A stretch of 58,272 bases of DNA from Candidatus Gastranaerophilales bacterium (GTDB lineage: Bacteria > Cyanobacteriota > Vampirovibrionia > Gastranaerophilales > Gastranaerophilaceae), in contig CAJULX010000013.1 in NCBI GenBank assembly GCA_910587245.1, forward strand, positions 1 through 58,272, written 5' to 3'. Positions 41,756 through 49,790 of this stretch are shown here, piece after piece. Numbering within the stretch: position 1 is the stretch's first letter; each line of letters starts with the position of its first letter. The notes beneath the pieces were generated by a model, which saw only the letters and a program-made list of their open reading frames with translations, was not told where the DNA came from and did no database searches. The position numbers were made by a program, and so were the translations under genes.

Positions 41756-41989
41756 CTAATCGTTTAGGATTTGCTGCATTTCAATATCAGGTTTTCCTAA
41801 TACCCTTACAAGCTCTAATACAGAAGCTTTCATCTGGCATTTTTGTGAAGATTTACCAAAAAAATCAGTGTAAAAACACCCTTCGCAGTTGCACCCTCTT
41901 TTGTAGCATTCCATTGCTGTTGTTGTCCATCTTCTAACTGCAACCGCGCGACCCATATCCCTACTTTTGAGCACCTGTTTTTTCTCCAT
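41756..41989 (-). CDS. Small Cys-cluster protein, 77 aa, unknown
   Basis: The middle holds CYKRGCNCEGC followed by a fifth Cys in KCQM, spacing that suggests a metal or Fe-S site; the last third is helical (ASVLELVRVLGKPDIEMQQIL). I do not know the family. A promoter (TTGTAT-16-TATAAT at 42068-42095, minus) and a leader with a 9-bp hairpin precede the ATG at 41989, which supports a real gene. Upstream of this promoter lies the CATG array. The start could also be a later Met. Confidence 0.6.
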   Translation of the reverse strand: MEKKQVLKSRDMGRAVAVRRWTTTAMECYKRGCNCEGCFYTDFFGKSSQKCQMKASVLELVRVLGKPDIEMQQILND

Positions 41990-42020
41990 TTTTGCTTCAA
42001 TAAAGCACTATCTGAACACG

Positions 42021-42046
42021 AAGCCTTTTAATTATTGAAAAGGCTT
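42021..42046 (-). promoter_or_regulatory. Leader hairpin of the Cys-cluster gene
   Basis: AAGCCTTTT and AAAAGGCTT pair perfectly (9 bp, 8-nt loop) in the 5' leader of the minus-strand transcript. No T run follows in either direction, so it is not a simple terminator. Confidence 0.5.
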
Positions 42047-42067
42047 GCCCTAACTGAATTTAATACT

Positions 42068-42095
42068 ATTATAACCCTTAAGAGCTACTATACAA
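42068..42095 (-). promoter_or_regulatory. Promoter of the Cys-cluster gene
   Basis: On the minus strand TTGTAT and TATAAT are separated by 16 bp. Transcription would start near 42060, giving a leader of about 70 nt. Confidence 0.6.
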
Positions 42096-42120
42096 GTGTA
42101 TTTTCGCCAATTATTAACAT

Positions 42121-42329
42121 CATGTAACAAAGTCTATATGGCTTGCATGGCTTGTATATTAAGGAATTAGGAACCCTGAGACATTCTTTATACATGGCTT
42201 TCCATGATTTGATACATGCAAAACCCATGGGGGGTACATGTTTTCATGATTTTAATTTTTGGGATTTTTGGTTAAGAAATGTAACGATTATAAATTTTCC
42301 ATGCCTTTCGGGCATGCCGTTTTGGCATG
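42121..42329. repeat. Array of eleven CATG tetramers, partly phased at about 11 bp
   Basis: CATG occurs at 42121, 42146, 42193, 42203, 42215, 42226, 42237, 42245, 42300, 42313 and 42326. Five in a row (42193-42237) are 10-12 bp apart, i.e. one DNA turn. Less than one copy is expected by chance in 209 bp. The array starts 26 bp upstream of the -35 box of the Cys-cluster gene. The gene-free stretch 41990-42517 otherwise holds that promoter, its leader hairpin and a terminator; the frames through it are not convincing genes. Confidence 0.65.
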
Positions 42330-42418
42330 GATTATTTTTAAATACAAAACGGAGAAATGAATTTTATCTGTATTTATTCTTTTTTCGTATTTTCTTTTCA
42401 TAAAATTGTTTTACTTAA

Positions 42419-42448
42419 AAAAGCACCCTTGTATTAAAGGGTGCTTTT
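42419..42448 (-). terminator. Terminator downstream of the ribbon-helix-helix gene
   Basis: AAAAGCACCCTT and AAGGGTGCTTTT form a 12-bp stem with a 6-nt loop; the T run is best (TTTTTT) in the minus direction. Confidence 0.85.
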
Positions 42449-42517
42449 ATTAAACTTTTCTCCTCTTTTAAACTCTTTAAATAATACGGATTTATTTTAA
42501 AACCCGTTTAAATCTTT

Positions 42518-42706
42518 TTAATCAAGCAATGCTTCTAAAATGCTTGCATTCTTTTGAGCGAATGTGTTTTCGCGGATTTTTGTTCTGTGAATATAGGTGC
42601 GAAGCGCTTCACGAATTAATTCTGAACGTGAACGATTTTCTGTATCAGCTACCTGATCAATCTCGTCTAAAAACTTTTCGGGCATTGAAATAAGTACTCT
42701 TGCCAT
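42518..42706 (-). CDS. Ribbon-helix-helix (CopG/MetJ-type) regulator, 62 aa
   Basis: The N-terminal RVLISMPEKFLDEIDQVADTENRSRSELIREALR (in two halves) is a complete RHH fold: a beta strand RVLISMP, helix A, the NRSRSELI turn, and helix B. A short C-terminal tail follows. Such proteins are DNA-binding dimers, often antitoxins or self-regulators. No toxin gene of the RelE/ParE or PIN type is adjacent, so an antitoxin role is not supported. Good ribosome-binding site CGGAGG. Confidence 0.9.
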   Translation of the reverse strand: MARVLISMPEKFLDEIDQVADTENRSRSELIREALRTYIHRTKIRENTFAQKNASILEALLD

Positions 42707-42754
42707 TGGTATAATTCCTCCGTTATATTCTCTAAAATATTGTTTTTTGTGCTC

Positions 42755-42770
42755 CGTACTTATATAAAGT
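42755..42770 (-). promoter_or_regulatory. -10 region shared with the U-poor RNA
   Basis: On the minus strand ACTTTATATAAGTACG, with CAAT 17 bp before CTTT, is identical in spacing and core to the block at 9984-10019. It would drive the RHH gene with a leader of about 45 nt. Confidence 0.5.
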
Positions 42771-42855
42771 TTTTTTGTATTAAAAAATTGACTATTTTGT
42801 ATATATTTTTTATATTCTTGTAATATTTCTTAATAAAAAAGTCTGCATAAAATTT

Positions 42856-43254
42856 TTATATGCCTGTATCTTCCTTGTAATCTTCATATTCAAGAAGTCC
42901 CAGAGAATCTTCCTGATATGTGTTTGTTTCAATTTTTATAAGCCAGCCTTTTCCCCAGACATCTTCATTTATAAGTTCAGGGGAATTTATAAGCTCTTCA
43001 TTTATTTCCGTTACTTTTCCGCCTATGGGCATATAGATTTCCGATGCAGCTTTAACAGATTCAATTGTTGCAAAAACCTCATTTTTTACGAATTCAGAAC
43101 CAACTTCGGGCAATTCTACAAAAACAATGTCGCCCAATTGCTCTATAGCATAATCTGTCAGCCCTATGGTTACCGTATCGCCTTCTTCAAGCGCCCATTC
43201 GTGGGTTTTAGAGCATAAGATTCCTTCAGGTGCATTTGATTGAGATGTGCTCAT
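42856..43254 (-). CDS. gcvH: Glycine cleavage system H protein
   Basis: Lipoyl carrier that shuttles the aminomethyl group between P and T proteins. The lipoylated lysine is K68 in ATIESVKAASEIYMP; the surrounding GLTDYAIEQLGDIVFVELPEVG is typical. At 132 aa length is normal. No gcvT or gcvP gene is adjacent, so they lie elsewhere or the protein serves another lipoyl-dependent role. ATG at 43254, with AAAGGA 11 nt upstream, after a structured leader. Confidence 0.95.
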   Translation of the reverse strand: MSTSQSNAPEGILCSKTHEWALEEGDTVTIGLTDYAIEQLGDIVFVELPEVGSEFVKNEVFATIESVKAASEIYMPIGGKVTEINEELINSPELINEDVWGKGWLIKIETNTYQEDSLGLLEYEDYKEDTGI

Positions 43255-43291
43255 TTTCAGTGTTTCCTTTTTCCTTTATTTGTCCTGTTAC

Positions 43292-43342
43292 CAATGGCAT
43301 TATTGCACAATTTATTTATTATCATAATTTATGCCATTGTGC
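43292..43342 (-). promoter_or_regulatory. gcvH leader with two mutually exclusive hairpins
   Basis: CAATGGCAT (43292-43300) pairs with ATGCCATTG (43331-43339) over 9 bp, and GCACAAT (43305-43311) pairs with ATTGTGC (43336-43342) over 7 bp. Both use 43336-43339, so only one can form. A -10-like TATATAA lies just upstream (43351-43361). It does not match the glycine riboswitch consensus I know. Confidence 0.5.
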
Positions 43343-43382
43343 CAGTAGTTTTATATAAAGTGTTAAGGGATGTATCATTTAA

Positions 43383-44543
43383 TTATCGGATGTAAATTCT
43401 CGGCAATCTCACTTTAAGCCTGCAAGTGAGTTCGTAATTAATTGTATTTAAAATATCCGCCCACCTGTCTATTGAATAATAATTGTTCTCATCCTGCCCT
43501 AAAAGCGTTATAATATCGCCGATTTTTGCTTCTTCAACATTTGTTATATCAAACATAATCTGATCCATTGTAACGCGGCCGATTTGTTTTATTTTTTTAC
43601 CGTTTAATCCCGCTTCTATTTTATTTGAAAGGTTTCTTGAAACGCCGTCAGCGTATCCTACGGGTATTGTTGCAACGCGGGTTTCTTTATCCGCAACAAA
43701 AGCGTATCCGTAGCTTACGCCTTCTCCTTTTTTTATGGTGTGAATATTTGTAATTCTTGCTTTCAAACCCATAACAGGCTTAAGCTCAGGTAATTTTATT
43801 CCGCAGTCTTTACCTTCAGTTAAAGGTGAAAGCCCGTATAGAATAATGCCGAGCCTTATCATATCGCATTTTACACACGGGTCGATAAATGCGCCGAGGC
43901 TGTTTTGACAATGGATTGTAAGGTTTTTTGTATCAATTGAATTTATTACTTTTTTAAAGTTTTCTTTTTGAAGGTTTAAAATTTCAGGATTTTCAACATC
44001 TGCAAAATGTGTAAAAATTCCTTTTAAATCGATATAATCCGAGTTTTGCACCTTCTTTATAAAATCTATGGCTTTATCCGTTTGAATGCCGATTCTGTTC
44101 ATTCCCGTGTCAATTTTTATATGGGCTTTAAGTTTCAGTTTTGTTCTTTCATAAAGAATTTTTGCCGCTTCAAGGTGTTCCGTGTTAAAGATTGATACCG
44201 TGATATCATTTTTAGCGGCGCTTTCAAAGGCCCAGATGGGAACTGTTCCAAGCACAAGGATAGGTTCATCTATTTTATTGCTTCTAAGCTCTAATCCTTC
44301 ATCAACGCTTGCAACTCCGAAAGCTTCAACACCGCATGCCGTTAAGACGGGTGCGCACATTAAGCTGCCATGCCCGTATCCGTCTGCTTTTATTACAGCC
44401 ATCAATTTCGGCATTTTTAAACCTTCGGGCAGATTTTCTTTTATTTGGTTTTTGATTGAATTTATATTATGTTCAATGTTTCCAAGGTTAATTTCAACCC
44501 ATGCATCTCTCAATTTATTAACGGGTAAACTTCTGTTTATCAT
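43383..44543 (-). CDS. alr: Alanine racemase
   Basis: PLP enzyme supplying D-alanine for peptidoglycan. The PLP lysine lies in AVIKADGYGHGS (K52). MNRIGIQTD, the catalytic tyrosine region GVSYGYAF and IPVGYADGVSRNLS are all present, and IGRVTMDQIMFDIT closes the active site. At 386 aa length is normal. It is the last gene of the minus-strand operon MetE-like, CooC-like, folD, alr, 3 bp after the folD stop. Confidence 0.96.
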   Translation of the reverse strand: MINRSLPVNKLRDAWVEINLGNIEHNINSIKNQIKENLPEGLKMPKLMAVIKADGYGHGSLMCAPVLTACGVEAFGVASVDEGLELRSNKIDEPILVLGTVPIWAFESAAKNDITVSIFNTEHLEAAKILYERTKLKLKAHIKIDTGMNRIGIQTDKAIDFIKKVQNSDYIDLKGIFTHFADVENPEILNLQKENFKKVINSIDTKNLTIHCQNSLGAFIDPCVKCDMIRLGIILYGLSPLTEGKDCGIKLPELKPVMGLKARITNIHTIKKGEGVSYGYAFVADKETRVATIPVGYADGVSRNLSNKIEAGLNGKKIKQIGRVTMDQIMFDITNVEEAKIGDIITLLGQDENNYYSIDRWADILNTINYELTCRLKVRLPRIYIR

Positions 44544-44546
44544 AAT

Positions 44547-45386
44547 TTATTCCTTAAAAATATGAAGATTATATGTATTTTGAATTAAACTTGCAATCGT
44601 CATAGGGCCCACGCCGCCGGGGACGGGGGTAATAAATCCCGCAATTTCTTTAACGTTATTAAAATCAACATCCCCTCTTAATTTGCCGTTATCATCTCTT
44701 ATAATGCCTACATCAATAACAACGGCGCCTTCTTTTACCATATCTTTTGTTATTATATCGGGGCAGCCTGTTGCGGAAATTAAAATATCCGCCTGTTTTG
44801 TTATTTCAGATAAGTTTTTTGTTTTGGAATGCGCCATGGTAACCGTGGCATTTTTATTTAAAAGAAGCTGTGCAAGAGGTTTTCCTACAATATTTGAGCG
44901 TCCTAAAACAACAGCGTTTGCACCTTCAATTCGTATTTTATATTCATCCAGAAGGGCCAAAATGCCTTTCGGAGTACAGGGAATTGAATACGGATTTTCA
45001 TTCAGCATCAATTTTCCTGCATTTATGGGGTGAAAGCCGTCTACATCTTTTTTAGGGTCAATTTTATCAAGAAAATCATACGGGTTAAGATGTTTTGGCA
45101 GCGGTAATTGCAATAAAATGCCATCCGCCGCATCATCGTTATTTAAAGAATTTATAAGGTTTAAAAGCTCGTCTTTACCTGTATTTTCGCTTAATTTGTA
45201 TACGGTTGAATTAAAACCGGCGTTTTGTGCTTGTTTTTCCTTGTTTTTAACATATATTTGGCTTGCAGGATTATTCCCGACAAGAATTACACACAAGCCG
45301 GGTTTTGTTTTAAGAAGCCGTGTTTTTTCTTTTATATCATTTAAAATTTTATTTGACAGCGCTTTGCCGTCCATTATTTGCGCCAT
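44547..45386 (-). CDS. folD: Bifunctional methylene-THF dehydrogenase / methenyl-THF cyclohydrolase
   Basis: Interconverts 5,10-methylene-, methenyl- and 10-formyl-tetrahydrofolate. The motifs YVKNKEKQAQNAGF (catalytic Lys), DGILLQLPLPKHL, the NADP loop VVLGRSNIVGKPLAQLLL and PVPGGVGPMTIASL are standard; length (279 aa) is normal. It lies 10 bp after the CooC-like ATPase gene, in a cluster with a MetE-like protein, which points to one-carbon metabolism. Confidence 0.96.
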   Translation of the reverse strand: MAQIMDGKALSNKILNDIKEKTRLLKTKPGLCVILVGNNPASQIYVKNKEKQAQNAGFNSTVYKLSENTGKDELLNLINSLNNDDAADGILLQLPLPKHLNPYDFLDKIDPKKDVDGFHPINAGKLMLNENPYSIPCTPKGILALLDEYKIRIEGANAVVLGRSNIVGKPLAQLLLNKNATVTMAHSKTKNLSEITKQADILISATGCPDIITKDMVKEGAVVIDVGIIRDDNGKLRGDVDFNNVKEIAGFITPVPGGVGPMTIASLIQNTYNLHIFKE

Positions 45387-45396
45387 AATATATCCT

Positions 45397-46131
45397 TTAT
45401 TCCATATTCTGCGGCAGGTTTAATCTTGAATAGAGATTTTTCAATATTTCTTTTATGTTTTCTTCATCTGCCGTATTTTCGTGTTCTTTAATAACACCCA
45501 GAGTGTTTAAAGAAAAAGAATTTGCATCTTCAAGAGCTTTTGCTTCAAAGCCTTTTTTTAATTTGTTTAAAATAACCCCGAACTGCCCGTCGGATGAGTA
45601 TTTTTTATTGCTTTCATAAATGATTGAGGCTAAATGAAGCGAAGCTAAATCCCCCTTTGTTACGAGCAATGTAGTATCAATAGGATAATCCACAAGCTGC
45701 ATAAGATATTTTAAATCGTATTCGCAGTCAAAAATTACAAAATCGTATCTGTCTATTAATTTAGAAACGGCTTCCATCATCTGACGGGTTATGGGGCAGA
45801 TACAGTCTTTTGAAGCGACAAGGTGAGATACGATAATATCGGTGTTTTCATCAATTTCCGTTAAAATATCTTCAAGCGCCCATTCAATGTATTCCTGTTT
45901 TGTCATTTTTTTTGGGATGCCTGTATTATATTCATGCTTGCCTGCTCTGATACCATATATTGTATTGCTTATTCTAAGACCGAATCTGCCTGCAAGCTCC
46001 TGAGTTAAATCATTATCAATAAGAAGGATTGTTTTATCTTTAAACTGTTCTTTTATGGTTTCATATAATGCTTTTACTATGGTTGTTTTTCCGCTTCCCG
46101 ATTTTCCTATAACGGCTATTGTTGATGTCAT
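45397..46131 (-). CDS. CooC-like P-loop ATPase with CxC motif
   Basis: A MinD/ArsA-fold ATPase (244 aa) with P-loop GKSGSGKT (9-16), a second Asp in LLIDND, and VIFDCEYDLKYL at the switch. C110-I-C112 (KDCICPI) matches in position the CxC metal site of CooC, the nickel-insertion ATPase of CO dehydrogenase. No CODH/ACS gene is present in the window. The gene overlaps the MetE-like gene by 4 bp (ATGA) and precedes folD, so it probably serves corrinoid or methyl-transfer metalloproteins. Exact partner unknown. Confidence 0.85.
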   Translation of the reverse strand: MTSTIAVIGKSGSGKTTIVKALYETIKEQFKDKTILLIDNDLTQELAGRFGLRISNTIYGIRAGKHEYNTGIPKKMTKQEYIEWALEDILTEIDENTDIIVSHLVASKDCICPITRQMMEAVSKLIDRYDFVIFDCEYDLKYLMQLVDYPIDTTLLVTKGDLASLHLASIIYESNKKYSSDGQFGVILNKLKKGFEAKALEDANSFSLNTLGVIKEHENTADEENIKEILKNLYSRLNLPQNME

Positions 46132-47261
46132 ATTTTTACCTCGTTTTCTTTTTTCAGGGCGGTTGAAAGTTCTTTTGCAAGTGTCATTGCTTTTTTTGAT
46201 AAATCAATACTTAAAGAACCGCAGCCGCAGCCCGGGGTAATAAAACTTTGTTTTAAAATAAGAGTTTTGTCTATATTTTTTGAAAGTATATCAATTGAAT
46301 TTTGAAATTTTTCATAAAGCTTTTTATTATCCAGATTTAAAAGCGCCTCTTTATCAAGAGTGGGGATAATTCCAAATGCTAAAAATCCGCCTTTTTTCAG
46401 GAAAAATTCTATTGAATTAGAATATCTTGAAATATTTTCACTGTAACAATAGGCATCAAAATTTATTATACAGGCTCCGCTTTTTATTATCATATTCCAG
46501 TCTGTTTTACCGCAGCAGTGTATGCCTGAAAGCCCGCCGAATTTTTGAATTGAATCGGATACCGTTTTTAATATTAAAATAATATCCTCTTTTTTAATGT
46601 CGGTACACAGCGGGGAATCTAATTTTGAAAGGCTCGGCTCATCTATAAAAATAACCGGTATGATTTCATCTGATATTTTTTTAATTTCTTTTATCTGCCA
46701 TAATGCTTTTAAGGCAAGAAATTCAGCGATTATTTCCCTTATTTCTTTATTATGGTATATAAATTTGTCATTTTTATCATAAATGCTTGTAGAAAGCGTG
46801 AAAGGACCCGTAATTGTACCTTTTATTAATTGCGGTTTTTGTTTTGAATTTTTTATTTTATTTAAAAAAATACCCATAGTGCTTGAATAGGGCAGGGTAA
46901 TTTCATATTTATTTAAAATTTCCTCATTTTCAAAAATTGAATTTGAAGAAAATGCCGTTTTAAAATCTTCCTTTATTATTTTTAAAGATTGAATAAAATT
47001 TTTATCTTCAATATTTAAATAAAATTTTTGGTGTTTTTTATTAAATTCTATTCCTGAAAAACCTTTTAAAAACTGGCATGTCATATTTTCTTCCGTTTTA
47101 AAATGCGGCAGCTGCGGCCAGAAAGGAAAATCATTGCAATAATCAAAAACAAAATCTACGGCTTCATCAGGTGCATTATCGGAGCAGAAAGGAAGAGAAC
47201 CTATACCTGTAAAAGCAAGGCTTAATTTTTCTTTGCAAATACTTCCCTTTAATTTCTCCAT
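46128..47261 (-). CDS. MetE/UroD-fold methyltransferase, short methionine-synthase-like
   Basis: A single-barrel protein (377 aa) lacking the N-terminal half of classical MetE (about 750 aa). It shows TGIGSLPF, KGTITGPFTLSTSIY, the substrate-side IFIDEPSL, and Zn-ligand candidates in SGIHCCGKTDW and TPGCGCGSL. These fit the compact core-MetE or uroporphyrinogen-decarboxylase-like methyltransferases that take methyl groups from corrinoid proteins. Operon partners are a CooC-like ATPase and folD. It may make methionine from methyl-corrinoid; demethylation of another donor is an alternative. Confidence 0.8.
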   Translation of the reverse strand: MEKLKGSICKEKLSLAFTGIGSLPFCSDNAPDEAVDFVFDYCNDFPFWPQLPHFKTEENMTCQFLKGFSGIEFNKKHQKFYLNIEDKNFIQSLKIIKEDFKTAFSSNSIFENEEILNKYEITLPYSSTMGIFLNKIKNSKQKPQLIKGTITGPFTLSTSIYDKNDKFIYHNKEIREIIAEFLALKALWQIKEIKKISDEIIPVIFIDEPSLSKLDSPLCTDIKKEDIILILKTVSDSIQKFGGLSGIHCCGKTDWNMIIKSGACIINFDAYCYSENISRYSNSIEFFLKKGGFLAFGIIPTLDKEALLNLDNKKLYEKFQNSIDILSKNIDKTLILKQSFITPGCGCGSLSIDLSKKAMTLAKELSTALKKENEVKI

Positions 47262-47307
47262 ATTGATATTTTATTATAAAATTAGGAAAAAGAGGATATG
47301 TTAAAAT

Positions 47308-48330
47308 ATGACGGATAACTTTAAAAATGCGCTTTTTATAAATTACGGGGGTTTAGGGGATGAGATTTTATTTCTTCCCTGTATAGAAAATTTTAAGAAA
47401 AAATACCCCGATTGCAAAATAACACTTGTTCTTGAAGGGCGCGCCAAGGGTATAAAACAATTAACACCTCTTATTGATGAAATTATAGAAACAGATATTA
47501 AAGCTAAAGGCATAAAAAAATATTTAAATGTTCTGGGGCTTATAAAACGCGCAAGAGCGGGCAAATTTGATGTTGTAATATCATCGGGTAAATCTCCTCT
47601 GGTTGCGGTTATTCTGTTTCTGACAGGAATTAAAAGGCGCTCGGGGTATTTCAGCCGCACTGCGTTTTTATTAACGGATGGTGTTGAACTGGATGAAAAT
47701 CAATACGCAGGATGCATGTATCATGATTTAGTATTGCCTTTTTTGGATGAAGATGATATGGATTTTGACTGCGTACCGCATTTGACGGCTGATGAAGATT
47801 TTACTTTGCCCGATTGTCTTGAAAAAGGTTTTATTGCTCTTCATCCCGGTGTTTCAAAAATGAGTATTGAAAAGGGTATTTTCAAATGCCCCGATACAGT
47901 TTTTTGGATTGATATTATTAAAGGGGTTTTAAATAAGGGCAGAAGGCTTGTATTATTAGGCGGGCCTGATGATAAGGATATAATTGAAAAAATTCTTGAA
48001 TGTGATGAAATCAAAAATCATTCTGATTTTATTAATTATTACGGCAAAACAAAAAACTTACGTGATTTAAAAAATATTATGGCAAATGCCGATACCTTAA
48101 TATGTGCCGACAGTGCGCCTTTGCATATAGCTGCAGGGTTAAATATTAATGTTATTGCAATATTCGGGCCGACAAACGAGAAAAAACTTGTGCCTGAAAG
48201 AGATAATATAAAAGTAATTGTTAATAAAAAGATTGATTGCAGACCCTGCCTGTGGCATAAAAGAGCGGTTAACTGCAATCAATCAAATTGTTTAAATATT
48301 GATATTAATGATGTTTTAGAAATGGTTTAA
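47308..48330 (+). CDS. Glycosyltransferase family 9 (ADP-heptose:LPS heptosyltransferase-like)
   Basis: GT-B enzyme (340 aa) with INYGGLGDEILFLPCIENFKKKYP at the N-terminus, a nucleotide-sugar domain with ALHPGVSK, LGGPDDKDI, and the GT9 signature CADSAPLHIAAGLNINVIAIFGPTN. The C-terminal CRPCLW and CNQSNCL cysteines are usual for the family. It probably adds heptose or a related sugar to the lipopolysaccharide core, agreeing with the lpt genes at 13-17.6 kb. Its stop is 3 bp from that of the convergent SLH gene. Confidence 0.92.
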   Translation: MTDNFKNALFINYGGLGDEILFLPCIENFKKKYPDCKITLVLEGRAKGIKQLTPLIDEIIETDIKAKGIKKYLNVLGLIKRARAGKFDVVISSGKSPLVAVILFLTGIKRRSGYFSRTAFLLTDGVELDENQYAGCMYHDLVLPFLDEDDMDFDCVPHLTADEDFTLPDCLEKGFIALHPGVSKMSIEKGIFKCPDTVFWIDIIKGVLNKGRRLVLLGGPDDKDIIEKILECDEIKNHSDFINYYGKTKNLRDLKNIMANADTLICADSAPLHIAAGLNINVIAIFGPTNEKKLVPERDNIKVIVNKKIDCRPCLWHKRAVNCNQSNCLNIDINDVLEMV

Positions 48331-48333
48331 TTT

Positions 48334-49554
48334 CTATAAACTTTCATTATTCGGAATAATTAAATCTCCGGTTAAAAGAAGGTAGATATTTTGATTAGAA
48401 TTGATTTTTGTTTGAACAACGGGAATTAATTTATCCACATATTTTAAAAGGAAATCTCCTTTGGATAATTTTTTAGAACTTTCTTTATATTTTTTCTTTG
48501 AATTAGCGTCTGTTACAAAAATTACATTGCCTTTGTTTGTTGTGTAAGATACGGCAGCCATTTCTTTTTCCGTATTATGGGGGTATTTTGCGTAATCAAA
48601 GATGAAAAGAGCCTTATTTTGTTTATTTGTCCAGAGTCTGTTTTTTGTGCGGTGTACTCTTGCTCTGAATTTTGCACCTGCGTTATAAAGGAGGGTTCCT
48701 TCTTCGGTGTATAAATCTGTCGGTGCTTCAAATATAACGTATTCGCCTCTTTTTAAAGTTTTAGTATTAATATCGTTTACAGGATGAGCGATAATAACGT
48801 TTCCTGCTTCAATGATTTTTTTGGTGTTATAAATTTTAACAGCGTTTCTGGGTGCTTTATTATATATATTTAATGTTTCTTCGCTTAAAAGCACGTCTTC
48901 AACGGATTTTGAATATTTAAGTTTTAAAGTATCAAAATCACCTGCCATTTTTGCAAACAATACGGCAGCTTCCGCTTTTGTCATTTTAGAATTGGGGTTA
49001 AATTTTGAAGGGTCGGGATGGTTAATATAAAGATTATCGGAAACGGCTTTTGCATAAGAATCAAGCGCCCATACGGGGATTTCACCTGAATCCGAGAATT
49101 GCTCAAGAATTGATTTATCACCCATTGCAGCTTTTGAAATATTAGCTATAACGCTTGTTGCTTCAGAGTGGGTTATGGCTTCGGTCGGTTTAAAAGTTTT
49201 ATCCGGATAGCCGAAAACAAAGCCCATATTTTGTGCAACTGCAATATCTCTAACATACGGAGAATTATCGTTTAAGTCTTTAAAGTAGGCTTTAGCACCT
49301 GTTACGGCATCTTCGCTTTCCAAAACTTTTAAAAGTGCATTTAAGAATGCGCCTCTTTGAATTGAACCGTTCGGGTAAAATTTATTTGAAGAATCAAGTT
49401 GAAAATATCCTCTGTTTACACAGTCAACAATAGCATTTTGCGCCCAGAAACCATCCGGCACATCTTCAATTGCAAGAGCTTTGCCTGCATTCAAACCTAA
49501 AATAATAAGACACAAAACTAAAAAAAGTTTGTATGTGTTTTTAAAAAAATTCAT
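48334..49554 (-). CDS. Secreted SLH-domain protein
   Basis: A signal peptide (LFLVLCLIILGLNAGKALA) precedes three S-layer-homology repeats (about 30-215): VPDGFWAQNAIVDCVNRGYF, GFVFGYPDKTFKPTEAITHSEA and NPNSKMTKAEAAVLFAKMAG. The SLH units bind pyruvylated or secondary wall polymers at the peptidoglycan. The C-terminal 190 residues are beta-rich, without a porin signature. In diderms such as Cyanobacteria and Negativicutes, SLH proteins tie the outer membrane to the wall; here the C-terminal domain is not an OprB-type barrel. The leader region at 49555-49790 holds AT-rich promoter-like sequence only. Confidence 0.9.
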   Translation of the reverse strand: MNFFKNTYKLFLVLCLIILGLNAGKALAIEDVPDGFWAQNAIVDCVNRGYFQLDSSNKFYPNGSIQRGAFLNALLKVLESEDAVTGAKAYFKDLNDNSPYVRDIAVAQNMGFVFGYPDKTFKPTEAITHSEATSVIANISKAAMGDKSILEQFSDSGEIPVWALDSYAKAVSDNLYINHPDPSKFNPNSKMTKAEAAVLFAKMAGDFDTLKLKYSKSVEDVLLSEETLNIYNKAPRNAVKIYNTKKIIEAGNVIIAHPVNDINTKTLKRGEYVIFEAPTDLYTEEGTLLYNAGAKFRARVHRTKNRLWTNKQNKALFIFDYAKYPHNTEKEMAAVSYTTNKGNVIFVTDANSKKKYKESSKKLSKGDFLLKYVDKLIPVVQTKINSNQNIYLLLTGDLIIPNNESL

Positions 49555-49790
49555 TTATATCCTCGCTTTTTCTTTTGAAATTCGTGATGGCAACAGTTTA
49601 TATAAATATTATAAGAGAAATTCTACACCAACATTTTTTTAAAATCAATAATTCAAAAGCAGTATATATTCTATATTTCAGCATGTTTTAACATTTCTAA
49701 ACACTATAATGTAATTTAAAAAACTTCCATGGTAATATCATTCTATGGATAGTAATTTTCCCCTTTGGAATAGAAAAAGCAGGTGAATTA

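Noticed and set aside
42143..42403. 86-codon plus-strand frame across the CATG array
   Set aside because: His and Met come from the CATG repeats, there is no ribosome-binding site, and composition is unlike other genes here.
42357..42437. 26-codon hydrophobic frame with GGAG next to ATG
   Set aside because: GGAG lies only 2 nt from ATG, the frame runs into a terminator, and no antisense partner is visible, unlike the locus at 32.4 kb.
42518..42706. Ribbon-helix-helix protein as antitoxin of a type II pair
   Set aside because: No toxin-like gene is adjacent on the same strand; it is followed by its own terminator.
42788..42816. Promoter-like TTGACT-17-TATATT on the plus strand
   Set aside because: It points into the 3' end of gcvH on the opposite strand. 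No gene or terminator on the plus strand follows, and the region is very AT-rich, so it is probably chance.
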